Assembly (NCBI GenBank): GCA_963966185.1
Contig: CAWZYM010000114.1
Span: forward strand, 593,501 to 657,500
DNA: 64,000 nt
Reading direction: 5' to 3'
DNA from: Rhabditoides inermis
Lineage: Eukaryota; Nematoda; Chromadorea; Rhabditida; Rhabditidae
Below the pieces are notes generated by a model that was given only the letters and a program-made list of their open reading frames with translations, was not told the origin of the DNA and ran no database searches. The translations under genes and the position numbers were made by a program. This document shows, in pieces, positions 1 to 12,200 of the stretch (its first letter is position 1; every line of letters begins with the position of its first letter).

Positions 1-463
1 CTCTGTCTCTCTCTCTCTCTTTCTCGACTAAGCCAAACACCGCGATGTATCGCTGATACACTGTATCACTGCAATTCACTTGCGATATGCGATATGTCTT
101 TTCAATCACAAGTTGCAGTCACCGTGTGTATCAAATAACATAGAACAACCTCTCTCTTCTTCTTTTCCCCCGCGGCGTGCGGTCGGGTCCTCATTTTGCC
201 CCACCGCCGCCGAATGTTCGGTCATCGACAAGAATCCTTCCCGAGTAACCAGTGAGGGCGGCGGGAAGTATCCTCTATCCTCATGTGGAAGCAGCTATGG
301 CGCGAGGAGATACTAATTGGCATGGAAGCAAAGGAAGCCTCGGAGCTCTTCACGTCAAGAATGGTAATGGTCCAGGAATGATTATCGATCAAGTATCGTC
401 TTCCCACCACTAACCTTGTCAGCCTACCTGTCTTTCCCCGGCGTTAGCCTATTATGTATCTAG

Positions 464-512
464 CAACGATTCCGGATAAACGATTGATTGATTGATTGAT
501 TGATTGAACCTC

Positions 513-585
<73 letters not shown>

Positions 586-612
586 TCTCTCTCCTGTCTC
601 TCTCTCTCTCTG
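464..612. repeat. ATTG repeat plus CT-rich microsatellite
   Basis: The block starts with a short unique stretch (about 464-480), continues as about six ATTG units to 507, and then becomes a CT/CTGT-rich microsatellite to 612. The unique stretch plus ATTG array recurs, inverted, at 8105-8141 and in diverged form at 2057-2090, so it is a dispersed repeat as well as a simple one. Rows of Ser-Leu or Arg-Glu translated from the CT tract are not a gene. The flanking sequence from 1 to 463 holds no recognisable gene. Confidence 0.85.
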
Positions 613-810
613 TCAACGGATCACACAAAGTCGAAACGTTTATGGTAGTATGGTACAGTGGGAAGAATCTCGATGCGCTCAGAACAGCCAGCTCTCGTAG
701 CTTTTCCTGTGCGCTTTGCGCGCCGCTCTGCGGTTCTCGGAACAGCAGCCTGCTGGGCATTTATCTGCGCCACCAGCTTGTTGAGCTGCTCCCTGCGCGC
801 CGCGCTGCAA

Positions 811-828
811 TGACGTCATTCACGTCAT
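811..828. promoter_or_regulatory. CRE-like palindrome with a second half-site
   Basis: TGACGTCA at 811-818 is a perfect CREB/ATF-type palindrome, followed at once by a second ACGTCA half-site. This is seen directly. A role is inferred only: the site lies beyond the 3' end of the degenerate peptide-gene copy, and no gene is clearly downstream of it. A chance occurrence in GC-rich sequence is possible. Confidence 0.3.
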
Positions 829-885
829 TCCGACCGACATGGGTGGGGTCACCTTAGGCTGGATGATGGGGCTCCGTTCTGTACG

Positions 886-1044
886 CTAGCCTTCGTTATC
901 GGACCGATCGCTGGATGACTCGTTGTGGGATCTGCCTGGCTGCACCTCACCTCCGAAGACAGTCGAGAGGAGGAGAAGGAGGATGACGTTTGCGCAACAT
1001 GGTGGGTTGGGTGAAGGGTGCGTGGTGCGGTCTATATGTACGGG
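886..1044 (-). pseudogene. degenerate inverted copy of the secreted-peptide gene at 1894
   Basis: Read on the minus strand, this stretch matches the promoter and first exon of the gene at 1894-2323: a CTTTGTCC box, a TATA-like ACATATAG (about 1032-1039), an ATG at about 1000, and a poly-leucine signal-peptide core (VILLLLLSTVF). Relative to the intact gene, a 1-nt difference just after the ATG puts the signal peptide out of frame, so translation from the conserved ATG would stop after about 17 codons. An open frame carrying the leucine core does exist but lacks the conserved start; it ends at 886. No second exon homologous to that of the intact gene was found. I read it as a decayed paralogue. 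An intact gene with another start is less likely. Confidence 0.55.
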
Positions 1045-1256
1045 TGGTGGACAAAGGAGGATCGTTATTGGTACAGGTACACGGATGATTGCCACACATA
1101 GTCAATACGCGCAGTTCACTTTATGGACGTCCTATTCATTGCGCGACAGTGCATGTATCTAATCTAATCATACATGGACACAGTAATTTTTCCGTACATG
1201 AACGCAAAACAGAACAGTTTTTTTGACAATTTGCATTAAGCATTTCAATTTATTCT

Positions 1257-1500
1257 CATATCGTAATCCTAAGGGAACGAAGCAGGTCGAATCATTTTCC
1301 TATCGTAATCCTAAGGGAACGAAGCAGATCGAATCATTCTTCTATCGTAATCCTAGGGGAACAAAGCAGTCAAAGTATTCTCCTGCCGTAATTTTTAGGG
1401 ACCGAAGCAGGTCAAATTATTATCCTATCGTAATTCTAAGGGAACGAAACAGGTCAAAGTATTCTCCTACCGTAGTCTCAAGGGAACAGGTCAAACTATT
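1257..1500. repeat. 42-bp minisatellite, about six units
   Basis: Units with the core TCGTAATCCTAAGGGAACGA begin at about 1261, 1303, 1345, 1386, 1428 and 1470, a period close to 42 bp, with increasing divergence to the right. The array lies between the two copies of the peptide gene. The same unit in reverse orientation forms a second array inside a ZFAND1 intron near 28.1-28.6 kb. An open frame runs through the array because 42 is a multiple of three; it is not evidence of a protein. Confidence 0.9.
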
Positions 1501-1840
1501 TATTTTAACGCAATCCTGCGAGTTTGGTCAAGTCTTTCTCCAATTGTGGTTTAAGTGTCACAAAGTTGAAATGATTTTATATTTATATCTTTCGACCACT
1601 ATGCACTGTTCTGCTCTGCTCTACTACCGAACGCTCTCGGCTGATGCTCGGAGCAGTGCCAGGCTCCCGTCGTGGATCGTCTATCGATCATGCAAGTTCA
1701 ACACCGCCCCCCGCCAGCAGAATAACAATGTTTTTTCTCGGTCCCGCACACCATACTGTGATGTATATGAAAAGATGAATAGAGAGAACTGTGCAGGCAT
1801 TGCGCGGAATGCAACGCCCCGCTACCCTTTGTCCGCCGTC

Positions 1841-1850
1841 CGTATATAGG
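1841..1850 (+). promoter_or_regulatory. TATA box of the secreted-peptide gene
   Basis: CGTATATAGG lies about 45 nt before the ATG at 1894, the spacing expected for a TATA box about 30 nt upstream of a short 5' leader. A near-identical context (CCGTATATAGGT) precedes the activin-receptor-like gene at 44150, and a derived version precedes the inverted copy at about 1035. The three-fold recurrence ahead of secreted-protein genes supports a real core promoter. Confidence 0.6.
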
Positions 1851-1893
1851 TCTCATCGGACCACTCCCCGACCATTCCCCTACCAATCCTACC

Positions 1894-2323
1894 ATGTTCC
1901 GCCACATCATCCTTCTCCTCCTCCTCTCGACCGTCTTCGTGTATGGTGAGACGCATGCCAGGTCCCGCAACGAAACCTTTCAGCCCGCACGACCCCCCGC
2001 GGCTGGTGCTCAGTCGAGGCTGGGCCGCGCCGCTGTACCTCTAAGGTGACTGTCACCAATCAATCAATCATTTGTCCAGAATTGCTAAATCCTGACTAAG
2101 TGCATACGGTACACCAGGGCAAAGGAGAAACACAGTTTAGAGGGATGGTAGGGTCGAATGTCGAAAGTCGATTATGGATCACAGATTGACACGTCAGTGT
2201 TTCAGCGCCGCCGAGATTAGGGCTCGACTGAACAAGATGGTGGACAATATCAACAAGGAGGAGTACGGCCGAGCGCAGCGGGACGTCGCCGCCAACCACG
2301 CAGCCTTCGTCTCGTCGGATTGA
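1894..2323 (+). CDS. small secreted protein, 89 aa, two exons
   Basis: I do not recognise the family. Exon 1 is 1894-2045 and exon 2 is 2206-2323; the join is clean (AAG/gtgact ... gtttcag/C) and restores one frame of 89 residues ending at TGA 2321-2323. The N-terminus (MFRHIILLLLLSTVFVYG) is a typical cleavable signal peptide. The mature part of about 71 residues has no cysteine. It contains a basic stretch with Arg-rich sites (ARSRNE, SRLGR) that could be processing sites, and an amphipathic helix-like C-terminus (AEIRARLNKMVDNINKEEYG). It could be a peptide-hormone precursor or an effector-like secreted protein; the sequence does not decide. A TATA box lies 45 nt upstream, and a decayed inverted copy lies 0.9 kb to the left. 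Confidence 0.65.
2057..2090. repeat. diverged copy of the AATC-array dispersed repeat
   Basis: AATCAATCAATCA followed by TTTGTCCAGAATTGCTAA resembles the inverted element at 464-507 and the copy at 8105-8141 (AATC array followed by GTTTATCCGGAATCGTTA). It lies within the single intron of the secreted-peptide gene. Confidence 0.5.
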
Positions 2324-2586
2324 CGAGTCACCCCATGCTATGCAATGCTTCTCGTAAACATGTTATGATACTGACTAATCTGTAATGAACCACAACCACA
2401 TAAACGTTCACACCGCTGTGATCGGTTGAGTTGAATAATAGTTTACACCGTGTACACCATAGGCAACACCGGAATCAAAATCGAACCACGGTAGGAGAGT
2501 GAAATTTGAAAACATTGAAACAGCTTCGAGAAACGATTCTCGTCATGACTTTCAATTTGTTCACTATACTTTCAAGTGTTTATCAC

Positions 2587-2592
2587 TTTATT
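2587..2592 (-). terminator. polyadenylation signal of RABL6
   Basis: TTTATT on the plus strand reads AATAAA on the minus strand, about 115 nt past the RABL6 stop codon. It is the first good signal downstream. From 2324 to 2586 I see no gene; that stretch is AT-rich spacer between the converging peptide gene and RABL6. Confidence 0.55.
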
Positions 2593-2704
2593 CAACATAC
2601 AAAATACGTTCATCCAATCAAACCCGAGTTAGTCAGGAAAACGGCATTAGTAGTACAACATCTACAAAGTAAAAGACGCGGTAAAACGCAAGATTCGTGT
2701 TGGT

Positions 2705-3739
2705 TCATCTCCTCTGCTCCTTCTCCTCACACTCATCGTAGCAGCCAGCAACCGCCTCACTCGGACCACCCAGGAAGTCCTCGTAGGCACTCAGTCCGGT
2801 CTTCTCCTGAAAATAACTACAATAACAAAAATATGAAACATATTCTCACCTTCTTTTTCTTCTTCGGCTTCTCATCGCACAGCAGCGACTCCTTCTTTTT
2901 GCTTTTCTTTTTCTTCTCACCCTCCGCTCTCACAGTCTTCTTCTTCTTTTTCTGAAACTCGCGCCGTTTTCCATCCCTCCAACCTCCACCTACCTTCTTC
3001 TCCTTCTCCCCTGCTCCTCCCACTGCTCCCCGCCTCCTCCTCTCCCTCCTCCTCCAACGCACTGCTCGCACTCTGCACGTCATCTGGGATTCCGAGAGAG
3101 AACTGCAGCACCTCCTTCTTTTCGACGCCTTCTTGCGAGGAGTGCTGAAATATTGTGGATTTTATGGAAGAAGTTGACAAAAAAAATAAACAGAAACAAC
3201 ATTTTCTCTCTCGTCTCTTCCCTCTCCCCTCTTTCCCTCTCCCTCTCCTCACCTCACTTCAACCCTCTCCGGCTCGGGGCTCGACTCCCTCGTCTCCTCC
3301 AGTCGAATGCCAAACTCCTCCTCCTCTGAATCATCGACCGCCTAGAACACAACATATATCGGTTTCACTCGACATCTACCACCACACCGATATTTCACTA
3401 TACTAATGCATACACCATTCCTCATCAAATACCCACAACTACTTTCTCCACGACACAACCACTCTTGGACACCCAATAGGTTATGTCCTACACCAACTAT
3501 CCGTCCCACAAGGTATGAATTTATTTCAATTTATATACCGCCACACACAAAAACAATCACTGCGTATCAATCGCCACACCCACCTGCCTGCTGCGTCTTC
3601 ACCCCTCCTCCTCCTCCCCCTCCCTCGCTGTCCCCCCAGCCAGTCATCCAGATCGGCGGCAGTGAACGAGATAGACGCGGACGGGGTGACCAGCGGCCAG
3701 TGGCGCGGGAGAGGCGTACGAACTCTGAATGTAGAACTC

Positions 3740-3810
<71 letters not shown>

Positions 3811-6800
3811 GTCTGTCTGTCTGTCTATCTGTCTCTCTCTCTCCTCTCTTCTCCCACCCACCTCTCCACTCAGCACCTTCTCCTCTCCTCCTGCTTCTCC
3901 TCCTCCCGCTCCGACCGCCATCTCCAGTCCCCCTGGACTCTCCGTCTCGGGCGTCTCGAACTCGTCCTCGTCTCCCGTCCGATGCAGTGGTGGCAATCAC
4001 AGTGGCAGCCGTGTCGAGCTTCAGCTTGTACGCTGCAGCATTATTCGATTATGAAAACACAACTAGGAAAAAGTAATTTTATTTAACTACGCACACATTC
4101 GGTTTCGTTCCCCTTGATCAAACCGAATGTGTGACCTGTCGTCGGACATTACTTACTGATAAACCGATAGGGGTGTATGCAATTGTGTTGCAACATACGT
4201 ATCAGTGTCGGTATGTATTAATAAAGTCGTTACAATCTACAATAGATCGTCTCTCAGATTACTCATATAATTCGCGATGAAAAACCTAACATCCTTTTTG
4301 ACTAATCACCAATCTCCCCCCCCACGCACCCCATGGGAGTGGTGGGCTCCTCCCTGACGCGCTGCTCCTCGCTCTGACGCCTCTCACGACGAAGCTCCTC
4401 TAGCACCACCTCTTCGCGCTCCTTGAAAGGTAATCTCTCTCCTCTCTCTCTCTCTCTCTCCCTTTCTCTCCCTCCCTCCATCTCTCCCTCCTCACCTTCT
4501 CCTTCCTTTTCTCCGCCTGCTCCTTCATCTTGGCCTCCAGCCCGTCGTCCACTTCAAAGTCCTCCTCAAACCGCCGCACCACCGGGTTCTCCTCCCTGGT
4601 AGAATGAACAAGTCTATAGCATACACTTCAACATTCATCATCATTCGTAATAAGTTTCACACAGGAAAGATAACACATTGTATTTCACTTGTCTCAATTT
4701 TTTCAGGATACGTGTCATTCAATTATGCTCCAGTCACGTGCAGCTATTGCATCGGGAATCGGGCAGCTTTTTCACGGTTTTCACCACTTTCCATGATATT
4801 CGCTTTGAAAATCTGGTGCTTGCCCCCGCTTCTCGTTTCACAGGACCAATTCGAACACACTACTCAAACACCAACCCTCCCCCCTCCCTACTCCACTCAC
4901 TCATCACTCTGCGTGGTCGCCTTCCGCGCCACTCCGGCCGCCTGCTCATAGCTCGTCATCTGACAGGAAGCCGTCCATATCGTCCGCGCTCACCTTCACG
5001 AACGACGACTTGCCTGGAAAACATCCATTTACTAGGAGAGGTATCGACAAACTCCATCCACGAACTCTACGCTTCACACCATAGTGTTACTCTGGTACAA
5101 ATGGGCAACTCAATAAAGTGTGAAATATGCATGACCATACAATGCGGAATTGCAGGGAGAGTACTTCACAACAGGAGAAACAGAAACAGAATCCCGTTTC
5201 GTCGCATTATACTACAAAGTATCACCGCAACCACTCTTCACGAGCTTTTCATGTATTTCACGAGCTGACTTAACCACTCTTAACCACTGGTCTTAACCAC
5301 CGGCACACACGTCTTCACTCCACTCTGCACTACACACCCACCCTCTCCCTGTCCGCTCGTCTCGCTGCTGCTGGGTGAGTGCGCCCCTGCCCCTCCTCCC
5401 CCTCCCCCCACACTCGTCTTCTTCACTGGCGACAGGGTGACGCCCGGCGGCAGCTGACCCCCCGCCCATCGGACCGCGCTGCAATCGACTGTCATTGCCA
5501 TTATCATTGTCATTGTCGTTGTCATTGTCATTGCCATTGTCATTGCGTGGACATTCGGACACAGTCTCCTGCCGGTTTCTCTCCAGCTGACGCTTCAGCG
5601 TCCTCTCTGCAACAGCAACACAACCCATTCACATTCCGAGACATCATACACGTTTCACCCAATCATGTAGAAATCTTCAGTGTCTCATCCCTAAACACTA
5701 TCAAATGCCTTTCTTCTTACCTCACATGAGAATCACCTTTTAAAAATGCAATCAAATCTGACGTGAAGCATTTTTCAAACCTCACAAAATCTATTCCAGG
5801 AGTCACCTCAGGAGTCACCCCACCCACCTCTGCAGGCACAGGAAGGGTATGTTGAAGAAGAGATGGATGAAGCGCATTCCGAACGCGTTGCGCATCGAGG
5901 CGGCCGTCCAGCGAACGCGCGCGCCCCCAGCTGGACACGGGCGGGGAACTGCAAGACGAGGGTATAGCTGTATAGCCTGCGCCACAGCTCTGACCGCAAG
6001 TCGCGAGTCGACTCTTTTTTTTTACCACTCTTCACTGTTTACTGTTTGCAAGATTGTTATAGTTGTATAGCCTGCGCCAGAGCTCTGACCGCCACTCGCG
6101 ACTCTCATTCTTACCCTCATCTACAAGTGAACTACAAGAGAGGGAGACGTCAATGCCGTCCACGCAAACTGATTATTATTGTTTTGTGTCCAATACAGTC
6201 ACAGACGGAAACTGCATGAATATGTTCCAGAGTGTATAAAATGATATTTTTCATATTCTTCAAAGTCTGAATATTTACAGTGATGGTTTATACTTACAAG
6301 AACTAAATTCTTTCACTCAAAGAACTCTTTGTCAACGTGCAAACACAAACAGTCACGTAATTATAGTGAACAGTTGGGTAAACAGTTATCTTCTTTGCAC
6401 TGCGCGGCCGCGCATGACAAGCACAAGCACGCGTGTACATTGTTTTCAACCAGAAGTTTTGGATTTTCCAACCGAGGCGGATCTCTTGAGCAACAGTGTT
6501 GACTACATTGCGACGATCTTTTCCTTCCAACTTCCTCATCAAAGTCCTACTGATTAGCTCAAATTGTCTCGTCATCACTTTCACATAATTCATTTGAATT
6601 TGGCTGGTCATCAACCAACAGTCTACGCAATGGCTCATTGTCATCTCCTCAAATGTTTCGATAACATGTTTCGATAGTTCGTGAGACTTTGCTGTTATGA
6701 TACGCATACTTCACCATTCAGGAGGTGCAAAGGATGCACCCACAATCCAAAACATCATTGTTAAACGTTGACAGTCCTCATTCCCTCACCTCACCACACT

Positions 6801-9800
6801 CACAACATGTACTGTTATCACATGTTCCCCCGCTTTCATAATCCACAAAACGCGAGTGAAAGTGTACAAACAACAAACAGCGCCGCGCCAGCCGTGATTC
6901 GATTATTCCTCTCATCGCGTTATGATCCCATCACACAAAACGAAAGAGAGGCTAATTACATGTATGTGGTCCTTTCCCATTTCCACTCTCTATTTCTCTC
7001 TCTTTCTCTCCCCCGCCCTCTCTCTCGTCACTCATACCGGTTGTTGGGCCGCTCATCGGCATGCCATTGCGTAAGAGAGAGAGAGAGAGAGAGAGAGATG
7101 AGAGAGAGAGAGAAGAGAGAGAGAGCAGGAGAGAGAGAAGAGAGCAGAGAGAGAGAGAGAAGAGAGAGAGAAGAGAGAGAGGACGAGGGGCTGACCCCGG
7201 TCGGTATGCACACACACACTTTGTTGTATTGCCGCATTGTTGCAGTCGTAGCGGCACGTAGCGCAGCTTCTCCGCCACTTCACTAATTCAATTATCAACA
7301 ATCGACTACTGTTCCCCACCACTGTCATTGTCAGCTGATCGAACCCCACTGATTACCGTCTTCTCTATCCGTCATCTCCGCACCGACTGCTGTTATTGCC
7401 TAATCTTATCAGTGTGTCCGCCGCCTCGCTTCACTTGACTCGCCGATTCACTGTATTAGCACATCGATCTACGCTCAAATCGAAATCGGTCCCGACACCT
7501 CCGTTCTGTTCCGAAAGACGCGGTCCGGCATTCATTGCCTATTCACTACGACTGTTACACACCCGACGACCGCCGTGTGACACTACTGGATCGTGTTTTC
7601 GATACTACGGGGACGCGTGAGCAGTGATTGTTGACTCGTATATGAGTGATGCCCGCAACCCGTGCCGCTATTCTGTCCCGGTGCGCCGGGAGTCGGCGGG
7701 GGCATCATAGATCTCACCTCTGTACCCTGGATGGCCATGCTGCGGTGAGAGACAAGAACTTTGACGTGATCGGAACACAACATTTTTCCAGGCACTCGTC
7801 TGCTCTGCTTTTCTACATTCTCGCGCTGGTGCAATGGCCGGGTCGGATCGTCAACGAGTGGGCGGCGAGTGATAGGGTGGGTCTTGATGTTTCGAATAAC
7901 TCGACTCAAGTGAGCCACACCTCCTAGGTCTACGCGTACAACCTTTCCAGCCTCATGTTCACGCTCATGTTCTGGTCGGCGTGTCTCTATCACTACATGG
8001 TGAGAAACACTTCACAATTAGAATATGCAAATGTAATACTTCTGAGCAATGATGCACTTCTGATAGTAGTATTGATCATGCAAAATTGGCGTTTTGAAAC
8101 GTTGAATCAATCAATCAATCAATCGTTTATCCGGAATCGTTATACGTTGAAACGTTGAAAAGGTGGTACATATGAGCGCGTATGAGTGCCTTTTTCGATC
8201 TTCTTCTCTCAGTCTCTGTCTCTGTGAACATGTTGAATTGAATTGATGAGTCCCCTTCCAGGTATCAGCGGGTCGCGTCTCGGTCTGCTGGCGCACGGGT
8301 CGGGTGCGCGCCGTCGGGCGGGTGGATAGTGCGCACGAGCCGGCGCGCGCACAGAGTCATCCTCTCCCTCTCACTCGCCGTAGCCGCCCTCAGCCGCCCT
8401 CTCCGTCGTCCACCCAACCATCATGGAGGCCACCCTGCACGCGTTCTATCTACGCGACAAGTGAGGCATTGTAGCATTTCTGTGTTCGGACAATGCAGAC
8501 AGTCTTTTCGAGAGCAAATTACCTTCCAAAATATCAGTTGCAAAGGAATTTTCGAAAAGACTATCCGCAACTTGAGTGATGCTTGGTGGTGGTCCCCATT
8601 GTCCCTCGTCCCCCAGTGTGCGCCCTGCCCTGTCCTTGCCTCCTTGCACGTCGATGAACGGATAATGATCCATTTGAATCCCGGAGACAGTCCGCACCCG
8701 CACTCTCACCCCTTCAGCCAATTCGTCTACAGGGAGCCGACGCCGGGGCAGCACACGCTGCTCATAATGCTCAAGGTCGACCAGACCATCGCCTTCTTCC
8801 TATTCGTCCTCATACTCTTCCGACTCGTCTTCGAGCCGATCGGAGTGCGCAAACGTGTGCGGCGGGCCGAGAGAAAGGTGTGGACAACATTATTTATCTT
8901 ACTTGATTACTTGATTAGTCGAGCGATCCGATTCGCTAGCGCGGATCCCACCTTCCTCCATGTAGTTCGGTCTCGCGCGAACGTGCGGTGTCGTTGCCTA
9001 TATTGAACTGTCTCGGCAAGATTCAATATAATATTCCAGAGCGATGACACTCGGGAGATGGAGAAGGCGGTTCCGGAGCAGTGGGAAGAGTGCGCCATCT
9101 GTGTGGAGAAGGCGGCCAACCGACAGCTGCCGTGTGGACACATGCTGTGCTGCTGCTGTCTGGGAGAGATATGGAAGGCCTCCTTCCCGCAACCCAGTCG
9201 CTGTCCCTTCTGTAGGTACTGTGTGATCTTAAAATTTCAAGTTCTATAATATTAGAATTATTGGATAGATACTTCTCATTTTTCTGGTCTCAGGCTCTGT
9301 TCTGTCAACGTTTCAATGAGTAAATTTGATAAAGCCTAACAAACTCCTTCAGAGAAAGCGTCGACAAAGCGCGTGCGCTCAAAGTCGTCGAAGTGGGAGT
9401 GGTGAGTGCAATCCGTATTGTTTATACCACAAATGCACTCAATATTTACTAGTCTACTCTTATCATTATGCTCTATAATAAGCTCAGCGTATTTGCGTAC
9501 CGTCGCGTGATCGACTATCACACAATTCCGGTGGACGTTGTACTGGACAGCTACCAATACACAGTCGTAAAATTGGGAAAATATCGTAGTGCTGGAATGA
9601 ACTAGCACCTTTTTAGGTACGCGTCACCGACTGCTGCTCTCTGGATCCAGAGGAGGTGCGGGCTAGAGAGGATGAAGCTATGGACAGAGAGGAGGAGAGG
9701 GAGGAGAGGGAAGAGCTCGGAGCGGCCACTAGCCGAACCGACGACGCTGACAGACTTGTATAGCGGCGTGAGTATTCAATTGTTTCGTAATTTGTAATTA

Positions 9801-11220
9801 TTTTTCATGGTTACTACCAGCCCAATGGAAATTCCACGGATATGTTTACACAGAATCATAGTTGACAGAACATTTCAATATTTACAGGCTTTGTCTACTT
9901 CATCAATTCAGGAGATTCAGGAGACGACAAATAAACGATGTAGTACGTGTAGTTGTCATTGTAACACGGGTGTGCTCGGAATTGCGATAAAAAATTCTTT
10001 CCGTCTTCCAATGTGTGATCATTTGTGATTTGTGAGTGTTCCTTTCACCGTATGATATCCGTCAAGAGATAACTGATAACAGGTATTTAGTGCATGCGCA
10101 ATAGGCGCAATTTACAGATTCCTCGATTTCGAAAGTTCGCAGGTGCTTATCACTCCTTTCATACTTCGCTTACCTGTTGAACTGTTCGACGTAGCTGTTG
10201 ACCATCTCGTCTGTCACTTGTCGATGGTGGCCCATGTCCCGTCGGTTCGCCAGGATTAGAATCTGCAAAGCACACATTCTACCATTCTACTGACACTCAA
10301 TCACTTCGCTCAACAAAAAAGTGTCAGTATCTTCAAACTAAAGAACTTTGCGTTGCGCCTTCTGATTTTGATGCACATCTTCTGATCGTTTCAACTGCTT
10401 CCTGCTTCAGAACTCAGAACCACTTCTGTGTTCTGTGCGATTCCAAAGAAACTGACCGCGCCTTCACTTTTTTGGTAAGTAAAAAAAGTCCATTCACTTC
10501 CCGCTCATCAAACATTTATCAAGTAGACGTGCATATGACTGGACGAAACTACAAAGCATGCAAACACAGTTCGCGCGAAAAGAGTAGGCTCTCAGATTGG
10601 GTGTGCCTGCACAGTCCAGTTTTTGATATCAACCTACAGACACACATAACATCTGTATGACATCTAGAAACCATCGAGAGAAATTGAGCAAAACACAGCT
10701 GCTCCCGACCAGCTATCAACACCACATTCTTCGGAAAAGAAGTTTCACAGAATCGCTTACAGTGTTCTAATGAAATAAGGCTATGGTAGCCTTTCACACA
10801 TTCTCACCTTTTTTCAAATTTTTCATGCTAGTGTCACTAGATTTTTCACGTCATCACACTGATGACCACACCACACCACAGCGGTGTCTGATTGCAAGAA
10901 TTGAAACATTGAAGTACAGCTCTCGCACTCTCCTCTGTCACATATCTCCACATGCAAGTGAGGAGCAGTTCTCTTAATTTCTCTTCCTCTTCCTCCTCCT
11001 CTCTCTCTTCCTTCTCTCCCCCCCTCTCTCTCTCCCTCCCCCTCTCTCTCTCTCTCTCTCTCTCTCCCTCCACCCACCGGTAGATGCGCCGGCACCCCGT
11101 CCATCTCCTTGATCACGTACTCCCACGTCCACTGCTTCGTCACGTCCAACATCATTATCACCTGGAACGGAGGGAAGCTGCATGTACAATTCGAAATAGT
11201 TTAGGAAGAACAAGAGAGGG

Positions 11221-11267
<47 letters not shown>

Positions 11268-11793
11268 GAAGGAGAGGGAGAGGGAGAGGGAGAGGGAGAG
11301 GGAGAGGGAGAGGGAGAGGGAGAGGGAGAGAGGGAGAGAGGGAGAGAGGGAGAGAGGGAGAGAGGGAGAGAGGGAGAGAGGGAGGAAGAGAGGGAGGGAG
11401 AGAGGGAGAGAGGTAGAGAGAGAGGATCACCCACCCCGTGCGCTCCCTTGTACACGTCAACGAAGCGCGTGTCGCAGGCAGCCTCCTCGTACTGAAAACA
11501 TCGTCGTTTTCTCTCGTCTCACATATTTTCTCTACTCTCGCTGTCCTGTTTCGAATCCAAGACTCTCTTTCCCCCCGTCTCTCCCTTCTTCTGTTCTCTT
11601 TCTCTCTCCCTCACCTCCGGTTCCACATTGGCCAGCTTGAGCTTCTCATTCTTCACCCTCTTCTTCGTCGACAGATCCACGCAGTCCCACACGTCCACCT
11701 GAAATCAGCTTCGTGAAATCATAAGTCTTTTGAATCGGGGACAACCATCTTATTTACAAAGGAATGGAAATCTCTCTGATTATTTATCTTCAC

Positions 11794-11834
<41 letters not shown>

Positions 11835-11839
11835 TCCTC

Positions 11840-11891
<52 letters not shown>

Positions 11892-12146
11892 CCTCTCACC
11901 TTGACCACATCGTCGGTCGCCTTGTAGCTCCAGTGCACGTGGCACACCTAAAACGGGAAGTAGATTCAAAATATTTAAAAATGCATTTGGTGGGCAAAAC
12001 AATGACAAGCGAGTTGAATTATTCCCACAGACCACTGTTTGGCAAATAGAAATCGTGAAACTTGAAAGAAGCGGGATTGTCGTCCGAGAGAAAGACGGAC
12101 ACACCCTAGTCTCCTTGGATGAGGAAAAGAGACAAGACCACAGTGA

Positions 12147-12200
<54 letters not shown>

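Noticed and set aside
500..857. Overlapping frames on both strands across the CT tract
   Set aside because: Microsatellite-derived low-complexity sequence with no splice or start context.
1223..1849. 208-codon plus-strand frame with repeated YRNPKGTKQ
   Set aside because: It is the 42-bp minisatellite read in frame, followed by unrelated sequence.
5379..5729. Plus-strand frame with alternating Cys-His run (CHCHCHC)
   Set aside because: It is the antisense of the RABL6 exon carrying the Asn-Asp hexamer repeat, not a zinc-binding protein.
6303..6707. 134-codon minus-strand open frame in the large RABL6 intron
   Set aside because: Looks moderately protein-like ([17 protein letters not shown]) but has no homology I can name, no supported start context and does not fit the RABL6 alignment.
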